Shown here: one piece after another, positions 44,025-52,882 of the stretch
How positions within the stretch are numbered: position 1 is the stretch's first letter
How the letters are laid out: each line of letters opens with the position of its first letter
Assembly: GCA_934525065.1 (NCBI GenBank)
Contig: CAKSYX010000010.1
Span: 1 to 58,623 of the forward strand
Reading direction: 5' to 3'
DNA from: an uncultured Eubacteriales bacterium
GTDB lineage: Bacteria > Bacillota > Clostridia > Oscillospirales > Acutalibacteraceae
Length of the DNA stretch: 58,623 bases
Translations under genes and position numbers: made by a program
Notes under the pieces: generated by a model
Seen by the model: only the letters and a program-made list of their open reading frames with translations
The model's database searches: none
Told to the model about the DNA's origin: nothing

Positions 44025-44044
44025 GGGCGATTCGTGAATCGCCC
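44025..44044. repeat. Perfect GC-rich palindrome
   Basis: GGGCGATTC-GT-GAATCGCCC, fully symmetric. It resembles the short palindromic intergenic elements at 49565-49800 in style. It is not in the position of a terminator for either neighbour. Confidence 0.6.
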
Positions 44045-44134
44045 TACAGAAATTGTTCTCGGTGCGCATCAAATTGTAGTGACGGCTCACGTGCCGCCAG
44101 TACGATGCCGGAATTCATTTTGCGAAATACAAAC

Positions 44135-44164
44135 AAAAAAAGACCGCCTAAAACTAAGCGGTCT
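44135..44164 (-). terminator. Terminator of purB
   Basis: Minus strand AGACCGC/GCGGTCT stem around a TTAGTTTTAG-type loop, followed by seven T (A run at 44135-44141). Confidence 0.85.
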
Positions 44165-44195
44165 GATATCTATATCCGAAATCTGACGCCTGAAA

Positions 44196-45629
44196 TCAGA
44201 CCGTCAGTTCACTTTTGATGTCCTCGCCCTCATAACGCGAAAGAATCGGAGCGGCAACATCGGCCAAAAATTCGTCAACCTGACTCACACTGCGGCCGAT
44301 ATACTTCTTCGGGTCAAGCTCGGAGAGGATCTCCTCCTTTGAAAGCGGAAAGCTCCCGTCTGCGGCGATGCGCTCAATGAGGTCGTTCGCCTTTCCTTCA
44401 AGCTTTACTCCGGCTGCCGCAGCCTGAGAATGAACGCGCAGCTTTTCATGAAGCTCCTGCCTGTTTCCGCCGCGCTTGACCGATTCCATCATGATGTTCT
44501 CCGTCGCCATGAACGGCAGCTTTTCCATCACGCGCTTTTCAATCACCTTTTCATAAACCTGAAGTCCGTCTGTAACGTTGATGTAAATTCCGAGAATTGC
44601 GTCAACGGCGAGGAAGGCCTCCGCAACGGAAATGCGCTTGTTTGCGCTGTCGTCGAGGGTACGCTCAAACCACTGAACCTCGGCCGTGAGCGCCGGATTG
44701 AGCGCGTCAACCGTAACGTACCGCGCAAGAGCACAGATTCTCTCGCACCTCATCGGGTTGCGCTTATACGCCATGGCAGAGGAGCCGATCTGATTCTTCC
44801 CGAACGGCTCTTCAATTTCTTCAAACGATTGAAGTACACGAAGGTCGTTTGCAAATTTATATGCACTTTGGGCAAAACCGGAAAGCGCGGAAAGGATGAA
44901 ATAATCCACCTTCCTTGAATATGTCTGGCCCGAAACGGGTACACAGGAATCAAAGCCCATTTCCTTCGCTATGAGTTCTTCTGCTTTTTTGACCTTTTCT
45001 TCGTCGTTTTCAAAAAGCTCCATAAAGCTCGCCTGAGTTCCCGTTGTTCCCTTTGAGCCGAGAAGAGAAAGGCGCGAAAGCTGATATTCAAGGTTTTCAA
45101 TGTCCTGCGTCAGCTCGTACATCCAAAGCGTTGCCCTTTTTCCGACTGTTGTCAGCTGAGCCGGCTGAAGATGGGTATAGGCAAGGCAGGGAAGAGCCTT
45201 ATACTTGAGCGAAAACGCGGCAAGATTGCGAAGCACCTGCGCCGCCTTTTTAAGAACAAGCTTTGACGCTTCGCGCATGATGATGATGTCGGTGTTGTCT
45301 CCGACATAGCAGCTGGTTGCGCCGAGGTGAATTATCGGGTCGGCCTTCGGGCACTGTTTTCCGAAAGCGTAAACGTGGCTCATCACGTCGTGGCGAACAA
45401 CCTTTTCCCTCGCCTCCGCAACGTCATAGTTGATGTCGTCCTTGTGGCGCTCCATCTCTCCAATCTGCTCATCGGTGATGTCAAGGCCAAGCTCCTTTTC
45501 CGCTTTTGCGAGAGCAATCCAAAGTCTGCGCCACGTTCTGAACTTAAAGTTCTGTGAAAAAATGTGCTGCATTTCTTCGCTTGCATAGCGCGTTGAAAGC
45601 GGCGAAATATATTTATCTCTTTCTGTCAT
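44196..45629 (-). CDS. purB: Adenylosuccinate lyase
   Basis: 477 residues from the ATG at 45629 (MTERDKYISPLSTRYAS) behind AAGGAG; the frame to 45662 is rejected. Fumarase/aspartase superfamily features: HLGATSCYVGDNTDIIIMRE, YTHLQPAQLTTVGKRA (catalytic His) and the signature loop GSSAMAYKRNPMRCERI. It carries out two steps of purine synthesis, releasing fumarate from SAICAR and from adenylosuccinate. It is single and divergent from the sirtuin gene, with facing promoters. Confidence 0.95.
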   Translation of the reverse strand: MTERDKYISPLSTRYASEEMQHIFSQNFKFRTWRRLWIALAKAEKELGLDITDEQIGEMERHKDDINYDVAEAREKVVRHDVMSHVYAFGKQCPKADPIIHLGATSCYVGDNTDIIIMREASKLVLKKAAQVLRNLAAFSLKYKALPCLAYTHLQPAQLTTVGKRATLWMYELTQDIENLEYQLSRLSLLGSKGTTGTQASFMELFENDEEKVKKAEELIAKEMGFDSCVPVSGQTYSRKVDYFILSALSGFAQSAYKFANDLRVLQSFEEIEEPFGKNQIGSSAMAYKRNPMRCERICALARYVTVDALNPALTAEVQWFERTLDDSANKRISVAEAFLAVDAILGIYINVTDGLQVYEKVIEKRVMEKLPFMATENIMMESVKRGGNRQELHEKLRVHSQAAAAGVKLEGKANDLIERIAADGSFPLSKEEILSELDPKKYIGRSVSQVDEFLADVAAPILSRYEGEDIKSELTV

Positions 45630-45667
45630 TCTTTTGCGCTCCTTTAATATTTGAAAATACATCCGAA

Positions 45668-45696
45668 ATTATATTATAGATTCTCTCAAAAGTCAA
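45668..45696 (-). promoter_or_regulatory. Promoter of purB
   Basis: Minus strand TTGACT (45696-45691), 17 bp spacer, TATAAT (45673-45668). Confidence 0.82.
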
Positions 45697-45705
45697 ACGC
45701 GGTCT

Positions 45706-45734
45706 TTGACTTTGAGTGTACCTTGTGATAAAAT
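45706..45734 (+). promoter_or_regulatory. Promoter of the sirtuin gene
   Basis: TTGACT at 45706, 17 bp spacer, TAAAAT at 45729. Its -35 box lies only 9 bp from that of purB on the other strand. Confidence 0.78.
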
Positions 45735-45771
45735 ATTTAATGTAATATTTCACGGGTTGGGAGGACTGCAC

Positions 45772-46500
45772 ATGGACGAAAGGATTCAAAAGCTCAAAAG
45801 CATTATTGAAAATTCGCAGCGTATCTGTGTTTTCACCGGTGCGGGCATAAGCTGTCCGAGCGGCATACCCGATTTTCGTTCGGAAAACGGTATTTACAAG
45901 ACGCAAAGCGAGTTCGGCTATCCGCCGGAGCAGATTCTTTCCCACACTTTTTTCAAAAAGCGCACGGGGCTTTTCTTTGATTTTTACCGTTCCTCAATGG
46001 TGTTCCCGAAAGCCGAGCCGAACGAGGCGCATAAGTACTTTGCAAAGCTCGAGAAAAACGGGAAAAATGTCACCGTTGTTACCCAGAACATTGATTCGCT
46101 GCACACAAAGGCCGGGAGCAAAAACGTTGTTGAACTGCACGGCAGTGTGATGAGAAATTACTGCGAAAACTGCGGCAAATTTTATCCGCTTGAATATGTT
46201 CTCAAAGCCGACGGAATTCCGCTTTGCTCCTGCGGCGGAACAGTGAAGCCGGACGTTGTGCTCTATGAAGAGCCGCTTGACGAAAAGAGCATTTTCCGCG
46301 CTGTGAACGCAATTGAAACCGCAGACGCGCTCATCGTTATCGGAACAAGTCTCAGCGTCTATCCGGCCGCGTCATATATAAGGTATTTCGGCAAAAACGA
46401 CCTTGTTCTCATAAACAAAAGCGAAACGCAGTATGATTCACTCGCTTCGCTTTGCATATATGATGATGTTGTTAAGGTTGTTAAAGAATTGGAAAAATAA
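45772..46500 (+). CDS. cobB: NAD-dependent protein deacylase (sirtuin)
   Basis: 242 residues from the ATG at 45772 behind GGGAGG. The NAD-binding part has FTGAGISCPSGIPDFRS and VTQNIDSLHTKAGS; the catalytic His is in ELHGS. The zinc ribbon has CENC and CSC-G pairs (YCENCGKFY, then LCSCGG), and GTSLSVYPAAS closes the pocket. It removes acyl groups from lysines using NAD. It is not linked to an acetyltransferase here. Confidence 0.94.
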   Translation: MDERIQKLKSIIENSQRICVFTGAGISCPSGIPDFRSENGIYKTQSEFGYPPEQILSHTFFKKRTGLFFDFYRSSMVFPKAEPNEAHKYFAKLEKNGKNVTVVTQNIDSLHTKAGSKNVVELHGSVMRNYCENCGKFYPLEYVLKADGIPLCSCGGTVKPDVVLYEEPLDEKSIFRAVNAIETADALIVIGTSLSVYPAASYIRYFGKNDLVLINKSETQYDSLASLCIYDDVVKVVKELEK

Positions 46501-46502
46501 TC

Positions 46503-46808
46503 TCACCTGTTTTCAACCACTGTTTCAAAAAAGGAAAGCACCGAACCGGCAGGGGTGAACGGCAAAAACGTTTTCAGCTTTTGCCAAAGCCTTTCTGTCG
46601 GTATTTTTATTATAACGTTGTTTTTTTCGGTTTCAATTTCAAAGCTTTCGCCCTCTGCTCTGACAGCGGCAACGGCATACCGAGAACCGTCAATGGTTTT
46701 TTGCGCCCGGGCGCGGACAGTGACCGCTCCGGCAAAGATTGCCGCCGCGCAGAAAACTGCGGTTGCGGTGAGTGCAAAGGCACGAAAAAGCTTTGAAAAA
46801 TTTTCCAT
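46503..46808 (-). CDS. Small membrane protein after spoIIP
   Basis: 101 residues with one membrane helix (about residues 10-30: FALTATAVFCAAAIFAGAV) and a short outside part predicted to be strand-rich (EGESFEIETEKNNVIIKIPTE). A GAGGAG site precedes the start, 5 bp after the spoIIP stop, so it is likely co-translated with SpoIIP. I do not recognise the family. It ends 3 bp from the end of the convergent sirtuin gene. Confidence 0.65.
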   Translation of the reverse strand: MENFSKLFRAFALTATAVFCAAAIFAGAVTVRARAQKTIDGSRYAVAAVRAEGESFEIETEKNNVIIKIPTERLWQKLKTFLPFTPAGSVLSFFETVVENR

Positions 46809-46813
46809 TTTTT

Positions 46814-47956
46814 CTACTCCTCTTTGTAGTCCTCCAGAAGCATTGAAAGTGCCGAGCCGATGAGCCGGCCGGAGTATTCCGCTTCTTCAAGTGTGTTTGA
46901 ATCGCTGCCGACTTCAATGAGCAGCGAGCAGTGGGTAAGGTTCATGTTGTAATCACGCGGGCAGAAGAAAATCGGGCGCGCAAGGCCGGGATAGTTTTCT
47001 TCCATTTTCTTTTGAAGCTGAAGGGCAAAAACAAGGTTCTGCTCCCAGTCCTCAAAAGCTTCGATTCCGTTGCCCTCCTCCTGGCAGCCGCTGATTATCA
47101 TTACCTGAGCCGCCCGTTTTCCGTTTATTTCGGCGTACGGGCGGATTTTTGTTCCGTCGGTGCGCTGAACCGCGTCGCGGTGAATGTCAAGCACAACCTG
47201 AAGTGAGGTATCCTTTTTCATGTACTCAACAGCAGAAGCCCTTGAACGGTCGTATGCGCCCGAATAGCGCAGGTCATGAATTTTGGTGTCGTGAGCGGTT
47301 TTAAAGCCGTTCTTTTCAAGCTCCTCGCAAATTGCATCGCCGATTCTGACCATGTTCCTTCCGCTGTCCTCGCTTCGTGTAACGTTGCCTGTCGGATACC
47401 AGTCCCTTCTGAGTAGCTGATAGGTCTCCGTTGTGTGCGTATGAAAAATCAGGACGCAGGGCTTCTTTTTGTTCACGGAAAGGTCGGCTTTTCTTTTAAG
47501 CAGCTTTTCAATGTTTATCTTCGTTTTGTTTGTGTTTTTGACCTTTACAAGGCCGAAGGAGTCCGTCACGCCCTCGGTGGTGTATGTCCAGTCGCTGATT
47601 TTTCCGTCCTTCTTTTCGTCCTTTGCGGTACTTTCGGCTTTTTTCATCAGCTCTTTGATGTCCGACGGTGTTTCCGTCAGGTCGTTTTTGAGCTCGCTTT
47701 TTTCTCTGTTTGCTGGGGCTTCATTTTCCGCTTCGGTCTGAAAAGCAGCCTTGTTTTTTTCCTCTTTTTCTGTTTCGGCCGCCGCAGAAACGGTTTTTAC
47801 CGTGTTCCACGGCAGGTTGAGCCTTGCGCTTTGGAGCGCGGCAAGAGAAAGCAGGTCTGCGCTTTTTCCTCCCGCGAACCACAGCAGAATGCCGCACAAG
47901 GCCGCCGAAAGTACCCACAGCAAAACCTTTTTTAAAACATCAAGCTCCCTTTTCAT
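46814..47956 (-). CDS. spoIIP: Stage II sporulation protein P
   Basis: 380 residues with a membrane anchor at about 10-28, a charged Glu/Lys-rich linker, then the amidase/endopeptidase domain. Zinc and catalytic residues are expected in VLIFHTHTTETYQ (His, Glu), LDIHRDAV (His) and LIEVGSDSNTLEEA (Glu). With SpoIID and SpoIIM it thins septal peptidoglycan so the mother cell can engulf the forespore. It lies 69 bp after gpr, the usual clustering. A GGAGGG site precedes the start. Confidence 0.93.
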   Translation of the reverse strand: MKRELDVLKKVLLWVLSAALCGILLWFAGGKSADLLSLAALQSARLNLPWNTVKTVSAAAETEKEEKNKAAFQTEAENEAPANREKSELKNDLTETPSDIKELMKKAESTAKDEKKDGKISDWTYTTEGVTDSFGLVKVKNTNKTKINIEKLLKRKADLSVNKKKPCVLIFHTHTTETYQLLRRDWYPTGNVTRSEDSGRNMVRIGDAICEELEKNGFKTAHDTKIHDLRYSGAYDRSRASAVEYMKKDTSLQVVLDIHRDAVQRTDGTKIRPYAEINGKRAAQVMIISGCQEEGNGIEAFEDWEQNLVFALQLQKKMEENYPGLARPIFFCPRDYNMNLTHCSLLIEVGSDSNTLEEAEYSGRLIGSALSMLLEDYKEE

Positions 47957-48025
47957 GCCTTTCCCTCCGCATAGCCATATATATAATCGGTATGCGAAAA
48001 GAAGACGGGCTATTCCCCGAGCTTG

Positions 48026-48916
48026 TCAGCGGACAAGCTCGGCTATATCCTCAGGCTCCATGTCTTTTTGAAGCGCACAGTTTATGCCCATTGAAATGAG
48101 CCATGCGGCGCGCTCGATCACAAGGTCAATTTCCTTCGGCGTAACCATCATTAGCCTGCCTTTTGAAAAGTCTGCGTCACGAAGGAATGAAGAAGTATCC
48201 ACACCTGCGCCTTCAAGTAAATCAAAAGCCATTGTTGCGCCGTCAACAACAGTCGGAACGCCGACGGCGATAACAGGGATGCCGAGCGTATTACGGCTGA
48301 TTTCCGCGCCGCGGTTTCCGACTCCCGAGCCGGGAGAAAGCCCGGTGTCCGTCAGCTGAACGGTCGTTCCGAGCCTTGAAAGCTTCCTTGAGGCGAGGGC
48401 ATCTATCACAACCAGCGCGGCCGGGTTGATTTTTTCGGCAACGGCTTCAAGAATTTCAGCTGTTTCGATTCCGGTTTTTCCGAGTACGCCGGGAACGATT
48501 CCGGCAACGGGACGAAGCGAGGAAAAGCCTATTGACTTTGCAAGTTCCTTTTTAATGTGACGTGTTGCAAGCAAAAGGGAGATGCACCTCGGGCCCAGGG
48601 CGTCCGGCGTAATGCTTTCGTTTCCGAGCCCGGCAACGAGAACCGTGCCCTCCTGCGGGAGAAGAGACAAAAGATTTTTTGAAAAGATTTCGATTCTTTC
48701 ATCCGAAAGTCCGGCATTTTTCATGAACGGCGTAACCTCAAGGGTGATGTATTTTCCCTTAGGCTTTCCGAGGGCGCGCTCTCCTGCCTCATTTTCAACG
48801 GTAATTGTTGTCACGGTGGCGGTTTCATACTCTTCGGTTTCACAAGAGACACCGTTCGGCGTTTCTTCTCCGAGACTTTCGCGTTTTTCAAGTGCAAGAT
48901 CTGTTCTGAAATTCAT
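48026..48916 (-). CDS. gpr: Spore germination protease GPR
   Basis: 296 residues, shorter than the Bacillus protein. It starts MNFRTDLALEKRE, the family's propeptide-type start, and has VLVAGLGNESITPDALGPR, PGVLGKTGIETAEI and VVIDALASRKLSRLGTTVQL followed by a GSGVGNRGAEIS segment. GPR cuts small acid-soluble spore proteins early in germination and is made as a zymogen in the forespore. It is divergent from rpsT, as in many Firmicutes. A TTGGAG site precedes the start. Confidence 0.95.
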   Translation of the reverse strand: MNFRTDLALEKRESLGEETPNGVSCETEEYETATVTTITVENEAGERALGKPKGKYITLEVTPFMKNAGLSDERIEIFSKNLLSLLPQEGTVLVAGLGNESITPDALGPRCISLLLATRHIKKELAKSIGFSSLRPVAGIVPGVLGKTGIETAEILEAVAEKINPAALVVIDALASRKLSRLGTTVQLTDTGLSPGSGVGNRGAEISRNTLGIPVIAVGVPTVVDGATMAFDLLEGAGVDTSSFLRDADFSKGRLMMVTPKEIDLVIERAAWLISMGINCALQKDMEPEDIAELVR

Positions 48917-49006
48917 TTTTTTACTCCAAACTGTTGAAAAATCAAGGAAAATATAGTATCATTATTAGCGCTTCTGAAAAAGTCTATCCAAAAATGCAAA
49001 AATTGC

Positions 49007-49035
49007 TTGCATTTTCTTTTGAAAGATGTTATTAT
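49007..49035 (+). promoter_or_regulatory. Promoter of rpsT
   Basis: TTGCAT at 49007, 17 bp spacer, TATTAT at 49030, 31 bp before the start codon. Confidence 0.75.
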
Positions 49036-49065
49036 CTGTAATTGTATTAAGGGAGGTGTACTGAA

Positions 49066-49326
49066 ATGCCGAATATCAAATCAGCCAAAAAGCGCGTTCT
49101 CGTCAACGCAACAAAGCAGGCTCGCAACAAGAGTGCTCACTCAGCTCTCAAAACCGCTTTGAAAAAGGCTAACGCTGCTATCGAAGCTAACGCAGACGAC
49201 AAAGACGCAGTTGTTACCGCTGCCGTTAAGAAGATTGACCAGGCTGCCGCCAAGGGTCTTCTTCACAAAAACAACGCTGCAAGGAAAAAATCAGCTCTTG
49301 TTCTCAAGCTCAATGCTTCAAAATAA
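49066..49326 (+). CDS. rpsT: 30S ribosomal protein S20
   Basis: 86 residues, highly basic and helical, starting MPNIKSAKKRVLVNATKQ and ending KGLLHKNNAARKKSALVLKL, the S20 pattern. It binds 16S rRNA early in 30S assembly. GGGAGG precedes the start. It is a single gene between gpr (divergent) and a repeat-rich region, with its own terminator. Confidence 0.97.
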   Translation: MPNIKSAKKRVLVNATKQARNKSAHSALKTALKKANAAIEANADDKDAVVTAAVKKIDQAAAKGLLHKNNAARKKSALVLKLNASK

Positions 49327-49363
49327 GCTTTCGCTTTCAGCGAATTGCACAACACTGTGATTT

Positions 49364-49392
49364 AAAGAGACGGCTTTGCCGCCTCTTTTTTC
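49364..49392 (+). terminator. Terminator of rpsT
   Basis: AAGAGACGGC pairs with GCCGCCTCTT (one mismatch) around TTT, followed by six or more T. Confidence 0.85.
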
Positions 49393-49467
49393 TTTTGTGT
49401 TTTTAATCTTTTGTTTCCTGTCTGCCCTTAAAAGTATCCATTCTAATGTTGAAAATGCAACACTTCT

Positions 49468-49509
49468 TAGATAATAGATGATGGATAATAGATAATAGAT
49501 AATAGATAT
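49468..49509. repeat. Heptanucleotide repeat array, left arm
   Basis: Six tandem 7-bp units: TAGATAA, TAGATGA, TGGATAA, TAGATAA, TAGATAA, TAGATAT. It faces the right arm across a small GCCGC-ATA-GCGGC hairpin at 49512-49524. Confidence 0.88.
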
Positions 49510-49525
49510 TCGCCGCATAGCGGCA

Positions 49526-49560
49526 ATCTAACATCTAACATCTAAAATCTAAAATCTAAC
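49526..49560. repeat. Heptanucleotide repeat array, right arm
   Basis: Five tandem 7-bp units: ATCTAAC twice, ATCTAAA twice, ATCTAAC. This is the inverted form of the left arm, so the whole of 49468-49560 could fold into one long imperfect hairpin. Confidence 0.88.
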
Positions 49561-49632
49561 TTCGTACGGGCGGGGCGTGACCCGTCCCATGAGCTTCGCC
49601 ATTTGCACAACATAAAAATAAACCCAGCATCG

Positions 49633-49658
49633 TACGGGGGTTGCTTGAGGCCCCCGTA
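49633..49658. repeat. GC-rich palindrome
   Basis: TACGGGGG and CCCCCGTA flank 10 bases. It sits directly before a heptad array. Confidence 0.6.
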
Positions 49659-49660
49659 TC

Positions 49661-49695
49661 TAGATGCCAGATGCTAGACACTGGATACTGGATAT
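49661..49695. repeat. Degenerate heptanucleotide array
   Basis: Five 7-bp units in register: TAGATGC, CAGATGC, TAGACAC, TGGATAC, TGGATAT. All keep the core R-G-A-Y/T-A of the family. Confidence 0.75.
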
Positions 49696-49745
49696 AATCA
49701 AATTAAAGGGCAACGAACAACCTAACGTCTTGTAGCGCATAAAAA

Positions 49746-49773
49746 TAGACACATCTAAAATCTAAAATCCAGC
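49746..49773. repeat. Short heptanucleotide array
   Basis: Units TAGACAC, ATCTAAA, ATCTAAA, ATCCAGC in register; again one unit in one direction followed by inverted units. Confidence 0.7.
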
Positions 49774-49782
49774 TTTGCTTGC

Positions 49783-49800
49783 GCTCCCCGCGCGGGGAGC
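49783..49800. repeat. Perfect 18-bp palindrome
   Basis: GCTCCCCGCGCGGGGAGC, fully self-complementary, following the last heptad array. Confidence 0.7.
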
Positions 49801-50059
49801 GGTGCAACCTGAATCTTAGGTAATGGACATTTGCATTACGCTGCATTCCGCAAATGGCACGCGGCTTTCATTTTCCCACATTTTAATAATTTGCAAACAA
49901 TGACGAATTGAGTTGTTTTTTTTGAAGATAAGTGTTATTATGTTATCAGTATAATTGTGGTGAATTTTACACAAAATTCGGCCATGAAAAAGTTTGCTTT
50001 CAGCGCGGCACCGGGTCAAAACGCTGCTGTGCCTGATTCGGAAAGGTATGATATCAAAA

Positions 50060-52813
50060 ATGAAAAACAGGCTTTCAAAAAAACTTCTGTTCTTTCTTGC
50101 TGTTTTTTCTCTCATGACTTTGCTCGTCTTTGCGGCTTCGGCCAAAACGGTCAAGCAAAACGGCTTTGTTTTTGACGTGAAGAACGGAAAGGCCACCGTT
50201 GTTTCATACACCGGAAAAGCTCAGAAGGTCGTCATCCCCTCAAAGGTCTCCTCTTCTCCGGTGACGGAAATTGCCGGCGAATGCTTTTGGCAGGTGAGGA
50301 CAATGACCTCAGTTTCAATTCCGGACAGCGTTGAAAAAATCAATCACACTGCGTTCGACGAGTGCACCGGACTCAAGAGCGTAACCCTGCCGAAAAAGCT
50401 CACCTTCCTCGGTGACGCAGCGTTCTGGTACTGCTCCTCGCTTGAAAAGGTTGTTTTTCGCTCAAGCCTTAAATCGCTCGGAGACAACGTTTTTCGCGGC
50501 TGCAGCAAGGTCAAGGTCTATGTTCCCTACGGTTCAAGCACCGAAAAGCTCGTCAAGGCCGCCGGAATTGCAAAGCCGGGCTATACCTACATAACAAAGC
50601 TGACCGTGCCGAAAAGCATAAATCTCAGCGTTGGCGGAACAAAGGCACTTTCTACCTCTGTTTCTCCGGCGGACGGACTGCTCAACGGTTCACTGCGCTT
50701 TTCCTCGAGCGATAAAAAGGTTGCCGAAATCAGCTCCCGCGGCGTAATCAAAGCTGTCGGCTGCGGAACTGCAATCATCACCGTCAAGGCAAAGGACGGC
50801 AGCGGAAAAAGCGCAAAATGCACCGTCACGGTGAAGCCGACCGCGCCTTTAAAGCTCAAACAGAGCGCGTCAACACTCTCCTCTGTCAGCGTGAAATGGA
50901 ACAAGGCAAGCGGCGCAACCGGTTATAATGTATATCGCTACGACAGCGCAAAAAAAGCGTGGAAGCTTGTTTCGTACACCACCAAAACCAAGTACACCTT
51001 CAAAAGCCTTGACACAGGCGAAAAGCTTCAGCTTCGCGTCAGGAGCGTTTTCAAAAGCGGAAAAGTCTCTATCCTCGGCGGAAAAGCAGACATCACGGTT
51101 TCCTCTGCCTCTGTTGCGGCCGTAACCGGCCTTAAGCAGAGCTCGGCAACGCTCTCTTCCGTAACCGCCAAATGGAACGCGGTGAGCGGAGCGTCAAAGT
51201 ACAGCATTCAAAAATACAACGCTTCAAAAAAGAAATGGGAAACTCTCACCGAAACAGCAAAAACAAGCTGCACCGTTACCGGCCTTTCTGCGGCCGAAAG
51301 CGTAAAGCTTCGCGTCAGAACAGTTTTTGCCCAAGGCAAAAAGACATACTACTCAAAGAATGTTTCAATAACCCTGACCGCGGCCTCCCCTGCCGCAGTT
51401 TCAAACCTCAAAAAAAGCGCATCGACCCTTTCAAGCGCAACAATTTCCTGGAGCGCAAACAAAAATGCCGTGAAATACCGCGTTTATAAATATGATGCTG
51501 CGAAGAAAAAATGGGTCACGGCTTCGGAAAGCGCAAAGACCTCCTACACCGTTTCGGGTCTTCTTCCGTCAGAAAGCGTAAAGCTGCGCGTTGCGGGAAT
51601 CTTTAAAAACGGCAGCAAAACCGTGCTCGGAAAGACGAAGGACATTACCGTCTCCGCTTCAGACGTTCCTTCGGTAAAGAGCACCAAACTTCTCTCCTGC
51701 TCAAACGGCACTCTTTCCTTCAACTGGACCACCTGCACGGGCGTTGACGGCTACAACATCTACGGCTACGATGCCGAAGCAAAAAAATATACCTTTAAAG
51801 GAACGGTCAAAGGCACTTCCTATTCCGTAAGCTCACTCAAAACTAAGACAAAATACAGCTTTGCGGTCAAAGCCTTCGTCACCGTTTCCGGAACAAAATA
51901 TGAAAGCAAGAGCTTTTCGCCCCTTCTTTCGGTTTACACTCCGCTGACGGCGGTCAAGGATTTCAAGGCCGGAGAAAACAGCGTTACGCGCACAACGATT
52001 TCCCTCTTCTGGAGTACCTGTGACGGCGCAGAGGGCTACATCCTTGAGTTCAGAAAGAACGGCAGCGAAAACTGGGAAAGCCTTTCAATCGGCGCAGACA
52101 AGACCGAATTTACCTGCACGGAGCTTGAGGCGGCAACGGAATATCAGTTCAGACTCAGAGCTTTCTTCAGGACTGAAGATTCCGAAATCCACAGCGATTA
52201 CACCGATGTTCTGACGGTCAGCACCTACGCCCTCCCTGAAACAAAAACGGAAGCGATTGACAGCTTTGCCGAGGCACTCAAAAACACCGCGCGGCAAAAA
52301 GATTTCACCCTTTTCAAAACGGCAAAATCGTCCGACAGGCAGTTCCTTCCGGACGAAGAGAAGTTCTCCGCCGTGCTTTCGGCAATTGACAGCGCAGACC
52401 GCGGCTTCTATCGCTTCAAGGACAAAGCAGACGCTTCAAGCGGCAAAAAGGTCGAAGAGCTTCTCCCCTCCCTCGGAGAAAGAAAATTCACCGCCGAAGA
52501 AGCGGAAAGCTATGTTGCCGATTTTAAGCAGGACGGTTCTTCAGGCCTTTACATCACGCTCGAAATTCCCGAAGGAAGCGACCTTTCAGAGGCCTTCATG
52601 CCGGACGTTAAAACAGCCGGCAGACTCGGCGGCCTCAACGTGACCGAAGTAAGCTGCAAAAAGCTCGTTATTGAAGCCAAAATCCACGACGGAAAGCTTG
52701 ACTTCATCACCGCGACCGTTTCATTCACCGCAACCGGTCTTGAAAATTCAACGGGCAGAACCTTCTCACTCGGCGAAACACTTGAAAGAGGTTTCGTTTT
52801 TAAGTGGGCATAA
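50060..52813 (+). CDS. Secreted protein with leucine-rich, BIG2 and fibronectin type III domains
   Basis: 917 residues from the ATG at 50060; the ribosome site GGAAAGG is 13 bases away, so an ATG at 50048 is also possible. A signal peptide (about 1-28) is followed by BspA-like LRR_5 repeats (residues about 60-170: VSIPDSVEKINHTAFDECTG, LTFLGDAAFWYCSS, LKSLGDNVFRGCS), a BIG2 domain (about 180-270), and five fibronectin type III domains (about 275-720), with repeated GY-x-IY and Y-x-F-x-V/L-R-x-R patterns. The C-terminal about 190 residues form a domain that seems shared with the next two genes. No LPXTG motif is seen. A surface adhesion or matrix role is likely. Confidence 0.85.
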   Translation: MKNRLSKKLLFFLAVFSLMTLLVFAASAKTVKQNGFVFDVKNGKATVVSYTGKAQKVVIPSKVSSSPVTEIAGECFWQVRTMTSVSIPDSVEKINHTAFDECTGLKSVTLPKKLTFLGDAAFWYCSSLEKVVFRSSLKSLGDNVFRGCSKVKVYVPYGSSTEKLVKAAGIAKPGYTYITKLTVPKSINLSVGGTKALSTSVSPADGLLNGSLRFSSSDKKVAEISSRGVIKAVGCGTAIITVKAKDGSGKSAKCTVTVKPTAPLKLKQSASTLSSVSVKWNKASGATGYNVYRYDSAKKAWKLVSYTTKTKYTFKSLDTGEKLQLRVRSVFKSGKVSILGGKADITVSSASVAAVTGLKQSSATLSSVTAKWNAVSGASKYSIQKYNASKKKWETLTETAKTSCTVTGLSAAESVKLRVRTVFAQGKKTYYSKNVSITLTAASPAAVSNLKKSASTLSSATISWSANKNAVKYRVYKYDAAKKKWVTASESAKTSYTVSGLLPSESVKLRVAGIFKNGSKTVLGKTKDITVSASDVPSVKSTKLLSCSNGTLSFNWTTCTGVDGYNIYGYDAEAKKYTFKGTVKGTSYSVSSLKTKTKYSFAVKAFVTVSGTKYESKSFSPLLSVYTPLTAVKDFKAGENSVTRTTISLFWSTCDGAEGYILEFRKNGSENWESLSIGADKTEFTCTELEAATEYQFRLRAFFRTEDSEIHSDYTDVLTVSTYALPETKTEAIDSFAEALKNTARQKDFTLFKTAKSSDRQFLPDEEKFSAVLSAIDSADRGFYRFKDKADASSGKKVEELLPSLGERKFTAEEAESYVADFKQDGSSGLYITLEIPEGSDLSEAFMPDVKTAGRLGGLNVTEVSCKKLVIEAKIHDGKLDFITATVSFTATGLENSTGRTFSLGETLERGFVFKWA

Positions 52814-52882
52814 GGTATGCACGTTTTAATAAAGAGCAGATAATCATGTATTTTTTTCAAATTTAAAGGAGGAACATACCCG

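Larger units (their letters stand above)
43906..44195. other. Intergenic region with dispersed palindromes
   Basis: No gene is seen. A perfect 20-bp inverted repeat GGGCGATTC-GT-GAATCGCCC lies at 44025-44044, followed by a GGCTCACGTGCC-centred element near 44082-44096, both typical of scattered GC-rich palindromes. The purB terminator lies at 44135-44164, and a degenerate 7-bp-period repeat runs from 44164 into the purB end. Confidence 0.65.
49393..50059. other. Repeat-rich intergenic region
   Basis: About 670 bp without a gene. It holds three arrays of 7-bp-period repeats (49468-49560, 49661-49695, 49746-49773) and several GC-rich palindromes (49565-49587, 49633-49658, 49783-49800). The last 130 bp must hold the promoter of the next gene: TTGAAG followed by TATGTTAT-type sequence near 49923-49945 is a weak candidate. 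Confidence 0.75.

Noticed and set aside
48917..49000. Sigma-G promoter for gpr
   Set aside because: A GATACTA -10-like segment exists, but I find no matching -35 at the right distance; evidence too weak to annotate.
49468..49773. CRISPR-like array
   Set aside because: Units are 7 bp and contiguous, with no spacers and no cas genes anywhere in the window.
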